Part shown: positions 7,090-11,528 of the stretch, piece after piece
Position numbering within the stretch: the first letter of the stretch is position 1
Layout: every line of letters begins with the position of its first letter
Source of the DNA: Sphaerochaeta sp. UBA5849
Lineage (GTDB): Bacteria; Spirochaetota; Spirochaetia; Sphaerochaetales; Sphaerochaetaceae
Reading direction: 5' to 3'
DNA: 11,528 nucleotides
Assembly: GCA_002432715.1 (NCBI GenBank)
Contig: DJGJ01000004.1
Coordinates: forward strand, 1-11,528
Program-made: the position numbers and the translations under genes
The notes under the pieces: generated by a model
Seen by the model: the letters and a program-made list of their open reading frames with translations, nothing else
Databases searched by the model: none
Told to the model about the DNA's origin: nothing

Positions 7090-7842
7090 TCAATCCTTGA
7101 GATACAGGATCACCGGGGCGTGGTCGCTTCCCTCAGTCTCTGTGTCGATGGTGCTGTCGATGATGCGGTCCTTGAGCTCCTCGCTGACAAGCCAGTAATC
7201 GATGCGCCACCCTGCATTGTTCTCGCGTGCCCTGAAACGATAGGACCACCACGAGTAGATGCCTTCACGATTCGGATAGAGATAGCGGAAGGTGTCGATG
7301 AAACCGGCCTCCAACAGGTTGGTGAATTGGTTGCGCTCCTGGATTGAATATCCTGCATTCTGTTCATTGGCCTTCGGGTTCTTCAAGTCGATGCTTTGGT
7401 GGGCCACATTGAGGTCTCCGCAGATGATCACCGGCTTGATGGAGGCAAGTGAAGCAACATAGCTGCGGAACGCCTCATCCCAATCCATTCTGGTATCCAG
7501 TCGAGCCAGGGCTTCCTGGCTGTTGGGTGTATAGCAATTTACGACATAGAATTGCTCAAACTCGGCAGTGATGGTTCTTCCTTCATTGTCCAGAGGATGG
7601 CCGATGCCCCGCTCCACTGAAAGCGGCTCTTGCTTGGAGAACAGTGCTGTGCCGCTGTAGCCTTTCTTCTCAGCAAAACTCCAGTAGGTATGGTACCCCT
7701 CGGCAGTCAAGGAAATTTGGTCTTCCTGTAGTTTGGTCTCCTGCAAACAGAAAATATCGGCATTGCTGTTCTGCAAATACTCCTCAAATCCTTTTTTCTG
7801 TATTGCTCTCAGGCCGTTCACATTCCAACTGACGAGTTTCAT
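7090..7842 (-). CDS. xth: Exodeoxyribonuclease III (AP endonuclease, ExoIII family)
   Basis: A 250-residue protein of the exonuclease-endonuclease-phosphatase fold that cuts DNA at abasic sites and trims 3' ends in base excision repair. Active-site blocks in order: WNVNGLRA (6-13, metal-binding Asn), QETKL with catalytic Glu35 (34-38), GYSGTALFSK (61-70), CGDLNVAH with Asp143 and Asn145 (141-148), WRIDYWLV (212-219), and SDHAPV with Asp240 and His241 (239-244). All key residues are present and the length is standard (about 250-270). ATG 7842 is preceded on the minus strand by GGAG six nt upstream; the frame is open further back into asnA but that is an artefact. It starts 8 nt after asnA ends, so the two form an operon. 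Confidence 0.96.
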   Translation of the reverse strand: MKLVSWNVNGLRAIQKKGFEEYLQNSNADIFCLQETKLQEDQISLTAEGYHTYWSFAEKKGYSGTALFSKQEPLSVERGIGHPLDNEGRTITAEFEQFYVVNCYTPNSQEALARLDTRMDWDEAFRSYVASLASIKPVIICGDLNVAHQSIDLKNPKANEQNAGYSIQERNQFTNLLEAGFIDTFRYLYPNREGIYSWWSYRFRARENNAGWRIDYWLVSEELKDRIIDSTIDTETEGSDHAPVILYLKD

Positions 7843-7850
7843 GCTTTCTC

Positions 7851-8885
7851 CTACATTAAAAAGACATGCATTGCTTTTGCTTCTGCGAGCACCTCTTCTG
7901 GCCACACGGATGCCTGTACTTCTCCGATATGGGCCTTTTTCAACAAGTACATGCACAGTCGGCTCTGTCCGATACCACCGCCGATTGTCTGTGGCAGCTC
8001 TCCTGAAAGCAGGCGTTTATGCCAGTAGAGATTCACCCTCTGTTGGGCGTTACGAATCTCGAGCTGCCTGAGCAAGGTTTGTTGGTCGACTCGGATACCC
8101 ATCGACGAGAGTTCCATGGAATCCTGGCGAACTGCATCCCATACGATGATGTCTCCGTTCAGGCCGGTATGCTCTTCATCGCTCTTGGTCGACCAGTCGT
8201 CGTAGTCGGGAGCCCGTCCTCCATGACTGACACCATCGGCCAACGGAGAACCGATGCCGATCAAGAAAATTGCTCCGTATTTTTCAGCCAGAACTTTCTC
8301 GCGTTGTTGCGGGGAAAGCTCGGGATACTGCTTCTGTGCGTCTTCGGAATGGATGAAGGTAATCTGGTCGGGAAGCGTCGGGGGGCAGGGGGAGAACATC
8401 TCACTGACGAGGAATTCTGTTCGCTTCATTGCTGAAAAAATCTTGCGCACGACCTGTTTCAAGAATTCGAGATTTCGGTCGTGTTTGCCCATGACCAACT
8501 CCCAATCCCACTGGTCGACGTAAATCGAGTGGATGGCATCCAGATCATCATCCGGTCGGATGGCGTTCATATCGGTATAGAGTCCTGTTCCATGCTTGAA
8601 TCCCAAATCCGCCAAGGCCATGCGTTTCCACTTGGCCAGGGACTGTACGATTTCCATCTCTCGATTTTCGAGGTTTCCTATCTGGAAGCGGACCGGCCTT
8701 TCTATTCCATTCAAATCGTCATTGATACCCGATCCTCGGGGAACGAACAGTGGGCTGGTGACCCTGCTGAGCTTCAAGCCTCCGCTGAGTTCACGCTCAA
8801 ATGTATCCTTGATGTACTTTATCGCTTTCTCTGTCTGCTTCTGCTCCATGGCAGGAGTATAATTTTCTGGGAAAAACCTCGGCAT
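7851..8885 (-). CDS. asnA: Aspartate-ammonia ligase (AsnA-type asparagine synthetase)
   Basis: A 344-residue cytosolic enzyme that makes asparagine from aspartate, ammonia and ATP. It has the class II aminoacyl-tRNA-synthetase-like fold and no glutaminase domain. Diagnostic blocks: RGSGINDDLNGIERPVRF (50-67), EIVQSLAKWKRMAL (78-91), TDMNAIRPDDDLDAIHSIYV (104-123) followed by DQWDWE, GDIIVWD (244-250), ELSSMGIRV (258-266), and the C-terminal IGGGIGQSRLCMYLL (301-315). It is slightly longer than the E. coli enzyme (330). ATG 8885 has GGAG six nt upstream on the minus strand; an in-frame extension past it to 9182 runs through the HAD gene and is not real. It heads an operon with xth and is divergent from the HAD gene. 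A weak promoter may lie at TTTTCC / TATGCT read on the minus strand in the 58-bp gap. Confidence 0.97.
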   Translation of the reverse strand: MPRFFPENYTPAMEQKQTEKAIKYIKDTFERELSGGLKLSRVTSPLFVPRGSGINDDLNGIERPVRFQIGNLENREMEIVQSLAKWKRMALADLGFKHGTGLYTDMNAIRPDDDLDAIHSIYVDQWDWELVMGKHDRNLEFLKQVVRKIFSAMKRTEFLVSEMFSPCPPTLPDQITFIHSEDAQKQYPELSPQQREKVLAEKYGAIFLIGIGSPLADGVSHGGRAPDYDDWSTKSDEEHTGLNGDIIVWDAVRQDSMELSSMGIRVDQQTLLRQLEIRNAQQRVNLYWHKRLLSGELPQTIGGGIGQSRLCMYLLKKAHIGEVQASVWPEEVLAEAKAMHVFLM

Positions 8886-8917
8886 ACAAGACTCCTTATT
8901 CGTCGAAGCATACTGTA

Positions 8918-8935
8918 TTTTCCTAAAGAGGAAAA
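8918..8935. promoter_or_regulatory. Inverted repeat in the asnA/HAD divergent intergenic region
   Basis: TTTTCCT (8918-8924) and AGGAAAA (8929-8935) are perfect inverted repeats of 7 bp around AAAG. They sit in the 58-bp gap between the asnA start (8885, minus) and the HAD start (8944, plus). The right arm contains the AGAGGA that is the only Shine-Dalgarno candidate for the HAD gene, so in RNA the hairpin could hide it. As DNA it could be an operator for one or both genes. The repeat is seen; function is inferred. Confidence 0.3.
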
Positions 8936-8943
8936 GCACTGGA

Positions 8944-9594
8944 ATGAAGCTGTTTGCTATGGTAACATCGGTTTCCATGAACAACAATTTTGCACTGATC
9001 ATGGTAGATATGGGCGGAGTTCTTGCACGGCATGACGACACCAGCATGGAGAAGCTCCTGCTCAAGGATTTTGGAATCGAGTCATATGGCAGTTTTGCTG
9101 AACTGAATCCAAAATTGGCCGATGTACTGCAGCAGCACAGCAAAAACGCCATCTCCGAAGAGCAGATGTGGCAGCAATTCACCCAAAAGACCGGTATTGT
9201 TGTGCCTCCTTACAAAGGTTCCCTCTGGGCGAAATACTTTCATCCCGACTTGGATATGGGCATGCATGAGCTCCTCTCAGAACTGAAGCAAAGTGGTTTG
9301 CGTGTAGTATGTGCAACCAATACCGAACCTGCGCATTATGAACATCACAAGGCAAGGGGCCACTACGCTGTATTTGATGCAGTCTATGCTTCCTGTGAAA
9401 TCGGCAAGGCCAAACCTGAACCCGGGTTTTTTATTCATATCCTGGAGAGTGAACAAGTGGATGCACAAGAGGTCTTCTTCCTGGATGATAACACAACAAA
9501 CTGTGAAGCAGCCGCCCGGCTCGGAATTCATGCGTACCATTACACTGATATAGCCGATTTGCGTTGGACACTCTGTTATTTAGAATTGCTATAA
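8944..9594 (+). CDS. HAD-superfamily hydrolase (subfamily IA, YihX-like phosphatase)
   Basis: A 216-residue haloacid-dehalogenase-fold protein, probably a phosphatase for a small phosphorylated metabolite. Motif I is VDMGGVL (21-27) with Asp22 as nucleophile; the second Asp of the DxDx motif is Gly, as in some YihX-like members (DLGNV type). Motif II is the ATNTE region (124-128), motif III lies in CEIGKAKPEPGFF (151-163, Lys157), and motif IV is FFLDDNTTNCEAA (178-190, Asp181/Asp182). A helical cap lies between motifs I and II (about 35-95). Start is uncertain: ATG 8944 has AGAGGA 11 nt upstream, while ATG 8977 (MNNNFALIMVDMGG) gives the more usual distance to motif I but lacks a good ribosome binding site. 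It stands alone, divergent from asnA. Confidence 0.87.
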   Translation: MKLFAMVTSVSMNNNFALIMVDMGGVLARHDDTSMEKLLLKDFGIESYGSFAELNPKLADVLQQHSKNAISEEQMWQQFTQKTGIVVPPYKGSLWAKYFHPDLDMGMHELLSELKQSGLRVVCATNTEPAHYEHHKARGHYAVFDAVYASCEIGKAKPEPGFFIHILESEQVDAQEVFFLDDNTTNCEAAARLGIHAYHYTDIADLRWTLCYLELL

Positions 9595-9670
9595 AATCCA
9601 TGCAAAACTCTATAGAAACAAATATATACGATATTGCTATTAGGCTATAACAATAAGTTTGTACACCGAT

Positions 9671-9683
9671 AGAACTTTGTTCT
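9671..9683. promoter_or_regulatory. Palindrome in the beta-glucosidase leader, possible operator
   Basis: AGAAC (9671-9675) and GTTCT (9679-9683) form an inverted repeat around TTT, about 90 nt upstream of the beta-glucosidase start. The surrounding intergenic stretch (9595-9772) is AT-rich, about 30% GC at 9601-9720, and contains TATAAC at 9646-9651, but I could not pair that with a convincing -35 box. A sugar-responsive repressor site would make sense here, but a 5-bp half-site is weak evidence. Confidence 0.2.
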
Positions 9684-9772
9684 GCAAATTACATAAGCTT
9701 GTTTCGTATTTTTGAGCATGATAGCATTCGATGATAAACGGTAGATACAAGATACTACTGGAAGGGAAGACC

Positions 9773-11101
9773 ATGCAGAAAATTGAATTCAACAAGGACT
9801 TTTTATGGGGATGCGCCACCGCAAGTTATCAGGTGGAAGGGGCCATTGACGAGGATGGAAGGAAACCCTCCATTTGGGATACTTTTTGCAACAAGGCAGG
9901 TGCAATTTTACATGGCGACGACGGCAGTACTGCCGCCGATCAATATCACCGCTACAAAGAAGACGTCCAGCTTATGAGCGATCTCAATTTTCAGGCATAT
10001 CGTTTCTCCATCGCATGGCCTCGGATTATGCCAGATGGACGCGGTGCGGTTAACCAAAAAGGGCTGAAGTACTACATCAATCTCAGCAAGGAACTACACA
10101 GCAAGGGGCTCAAAGTGGTGGCAACACTCTATCATTGGGATCTGCCGCAAGCATTGCAGGATGAGGGCGGCTGGGCGGTTCGTTCCACCGCATATGCATT
10201 TGCCGAATATGCAAAGGTATGTTTTGAAGAGCTGGGACCATATGTTGATCAATGGATAACTCTCAATGAGCCGTTCTGCACTGCGTATCTCGGGTATCTG
10301 TATGGTGAGCATGCGCCTGGTATCAAGGATCAAGAACAGGCAATCAAGGCTGTTCACTATCTCAACCTGGCGCACGGCTTGGCGGTGGTCGAGTACCACA
10401 AATTGGGATTGGAGGCCCCGATCGGCACCGTGCTCAATCCAAGCCTTCCAAGGCCTGCTTCAAGAAAAGCTGACGATGAAAAGGCGGCACGGTACGCACG
10501 GGCCATCTTCACCGACGTATTCTTGCTGCCGTTGATGGGAAAGGGATATCCCCAGGAAGTGACTGAGGACATGCATATCAGTTTTCCTGTCCAGGCAGGT
10601 GATATGGAGCTTATTGCACAACCGATTGATTTCATAGGTATCAACTATTATATGGAACGGGCGGTTGTGTTTGATGAATCCAGGCTGTTCCTTCACAGGG
10701 AGGTTCCCACATGGCAGAGAACCACCAATCAAGATTGGCCGATTGTCCCCTATGGACTGTTGCGAGTACTGAAGTACTTTGATCAGGTTACCGACGGCCT
10801 TCCCTTGTATATCACCGAGAATGGCTGTGCCAATGATGATGTTCCAATCAACGGCAGAGTCCATGACAGTTTCCGATGTGATTACATTATTGAACATCTA
10901 GCAGCCTGTAAGCAGGCAATTGATGAGGGTGTTAATCTCAAAGGCTATTTTGTTTGGTCGTTCATGGATAATTTTGAATGGGCTTGGGGCTACAGCAGAC
11001 GATTCGGTATTGTCTATATTGATTATGAAACCCAACAAAGGATCCCAAAAGACAGCGCATACATGATGCGTGATTTTATAGCAGGATACTGTGAATTCTA
11101 A
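9773..11101 (+). CDS. bgl: GH1 beta-glucosidase
   Basis: A 442-residue glycoside hydrolase family 1 enzyme, a retaining beta-glucosidase/beta-galactosidase that cleaves beta-linked disaccharides and oligosaccharides. The N-terminal signature FLWGCATASYQVEGA (10-24) is present. Catalytic acid/base is Glu166 in TLNEP (163-167); nucleophile is Glu349 in YITENG (346-351). Glycone-binding residues Gln20, His121-Trp122 and the FEW region at 401-403 are in place. Length is typical (about 440-480), there is no signal peptide, and the absence of the phospho-binding pattern is not something I could settle, so a 6-phospho-beta-glucosidase is less likely but not excluded. ATG 9773 has a GGAAGGGA purine run just upstream; an in-frame ATG at 9731 is less likely. 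It has its own AT-rich leader and its own terminator, so it is probably monocistronic. Confidence 0.95.
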   Translation: MQKIEFNKDFLWGCATASYQVEGAIDEDGRKPSIWDTFCNKAGAILHGDDGSTAADQYHRYKEDVQLMSDLNFQAYRFSIAWPRIMPDGRGAVNQKGLKYYINLSKELHSKGLKVVATLYHWDLPQALQDEGGWAVRSTAYAFAEYAKVCFEELGPYVDQWITLNEPFCTAYLGYLYGEHAPGIKDQEQAIKAVHYLNLAHGLAVVEYHKLGLEAPIGTVLNPSLPRPASRKADDEKAARYARAIFTDVFLLPLMGKGYPQEVTEDMHISFPVQAGDMELIAQPIDFIGINYYMERAVVFDESRLFLHREVPTWQRTTNQDWPIVPYGLLRVLKYFDQVTDGLPLYITENGCANDDVPINGRVHDSFRCDYIIEHLAACKQAIDEGVNLKGYFVWSFMDNFEWAWGYSRRFGIVYIDYETQQRIPKDSAYMMRDFIAGYCEF

Positions 11102-11128
11102 CTGGAAATACCTATAAACAATACCAAA

Positions 11129-11158
11129 ACCCTGTAAATCTATAAAAATTTACAGGGT
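11129..11158. terminator. Strong rho-independent terminator after the beta-glucosidase gene
   Basis: ACCCTGTAAAT (11129-11139) pairs over 11 bp with ATTTACAGGGT (11148-11158) around an eight-nt loop, and TATTTTT follows on the plus strand. It starts 27 nt after the stop codon at 11099-11101. On the minus strand the hairpin is followed by TTTTGGTATT, so it could also serve a convergent gene ending near 11164. Confidence 0.85.
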
Positions 11159-11160
11159 AT

Positions 11161-11460
11161 TTTTCAGTACTTTAGAATGACAATTATGGTAAATATAGAT
11201 AAAATAAATATAAAATATATAAAAAAAATATCGATAAAGCATGATAATACCATCAAAACAAATAAATAAAAGAATAAAAATATATAAAAACTATATGAAT
11301 ATGAATAAATATTGAAGTATTTTAACATCATACTAATATGTATCATTAGTTCTGAAATAAGAATAACAAGAATAATAAAATACAATAGAAATACTATAAA
11401 ATATAAAATCGTATAAATAATAAACAAATGTAATCTATATAGAAAAAATATGATAAATAA
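11161..11460. other. Extremely AT-rich segment (about 15% GC)
   Basis: By count, 45 of the 300 bases are G or C, against roughly half in the genes to the left. The plus strand is dominated by A, with runs such as AAATAAATAAAA, and the change is abrupt right after the beta-glucosidase terminator. GC rises again from about 11465. Apart from the doubtful minus-strand frame I see no gene, tandem array or inverted repeat of note in it. Confidence 0.85.
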
Positions 11461-11499
11461 ACTATAATTCACGGGTATAATCTCTAAGCACAGCCACAT
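11164..11499 (-). CDS. Doubtful hydrophobic ORF in the AT-rich right end, open to the window edge
   Basis: A minus-strand frame from ATG 11499 to a TGA at 11164-11166 encodes 111 residues that are almost all Phe, Ile, Leu, Tyr and Val, and would form several membrane helices. The frame has no stop between 11499 and the window edge, so it could be the C-terminal part of a longer gene. For: about 120 stop-free codons in DNA of about 15% GC is unusual, and the stop lies five nt from a hairpin that could terminate a convergent gene. Against: there is no ribosome binding site at ATG 11499, the composition is low-complexity, the minus strand is T-rich (which makes such peptides automatically hydrophobic), and I recognise no family motif. 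No function is proposed. Confidence 0.22.
   Translation of the reverse strand: MWLCLEIIPVNYSLFIIFFLYRLHLFIIYTILYFIVFLLYFIILVILISELMIHISMMLKYFNIYSYSYSFYIFLFFYLFVLMVLSCFIDIFFIYFIFILSIFTIIVILKY
11476..11481 (+). promoter_or_regulatory. Perfect -10 box (TATAAT) near the right edge
   Basis: TATAAT (11476-11481) sits at the point where GC content recovers. The matching -35 position (about 11452-11458) reads GATAAAT, a poor match. A-rich DNA directly upstream could act like an UP element. A transcript would start near 11488 and leave the window within about 40 nt, so the gene it might serve is not visible. Confidence 0.35.
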
Positions 11500-11528
11500 G
11501 GTACTGCAAGTAGGAACTAAATAGGGTT

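Noticed and set aside
8885..9182. N-terminal extension of AsnA
   Set aside because: The extra 99 residues are antisense to the HAD gene, and ATG 8885 has a good ribosome binding site and a normal AsnA N terminus.
11429..11528. Resemblance to a degenerate 5S rRNA (CACGG, then ATGGTACTGC, then AGTAGG at roughly 5S spacing)
   Set aside because: The 5' and 3' ends are not complementary, the segment between ATGGTACTGC and AGTAGG that should form a helix is missing, and the left half is too AT-rich to align reliably. I judge it chance or at best an unprovable relic; a covariance-model scan would decide.
1..11528. CRISPR arrays, insertion sequences, tRNAs, phage or toxin-antitoxin genes
   Set aside because: I looked for repeats at regular spacing, terminal inverted repeats with transposase frames, tRNA-like arms and small paired genes, and saw none.

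Overview
The window looks like chromosomal DNA from a bacterium with about 50% GC, probably a fermentative anaerobe. Gene content (AsnA-type asparagine synthetase, GH1 beta-glucosidase, many small transporters, a low-molecular-weight-phosphatase-type arsenate reductase relic) and the style of the proteins suggest a Sphaerochaeta/Treponema-like spirochaete. That assignment is inference from resemblance; no taxonomic marker such as rRNA is present.

Layout on the left (1-7076, all plus strand). A TauE/SafE-type anion exporter (51-776) follows the tail of a terminator at the very edge. An ABC-F ATPase (955-2490) comes next, with a leader of about 175 nt that can form alternative structures and holds a possible 18-codon leader ORF. 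A stretch of about 450 nt (2491-2946) has no intact gene but contains a decayed arsenate reductase (arsC-like) with a frameshift and substituted catalytic residues, behind a good-looking promoter. Then come an EamA/DMT transporter (2986-3906), a sugar-type MFS permease (3989-5185) and the translational GTPase TypA/BipA (5204-7045). The MFS gene and typA are 18 nt apart and probably share a promoter placed just after the DMT stop codon. A GAAA-loop hairpin at 7055-7076 separates typA from the convergent genes to its right.

Right part. On the minus strand asnA (8885-7851) and xth (7842-7090) form a tight two-gene operon with an 8-nt gap. Divergent from asnA is a HAD-family hydrolase gene (8944-9594); the 58-bp region between the two starts carries a 7-bp inverted repeat overlapping the HAD ribosome binding site. 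A GH1 beta-glucosidase gene (9773-11101) follows an AT-rich leader and ends in a strong 11-bp-stem terminator (11129-11158).

The last about 370 nt are sharply different: 11161-11460 is about 15% GC. It contains a minus-strand reading frame, open to the window edge, that would encode a very hydrophobic peptide, and on the plus strand a perfect TATAAT at 11476. Whether this is a gene end, a foreign segment, or an AT-rich upstream region is unresolved.

Most of the window is ordinary housekeeping, transport and sugar-metabolism content. I found no defence system, CRISPR array, insertion sequence, tRNA or phage gene. The points most worth a second look are the AT-rich right end, the ABC-F leader, and the arsC relic.
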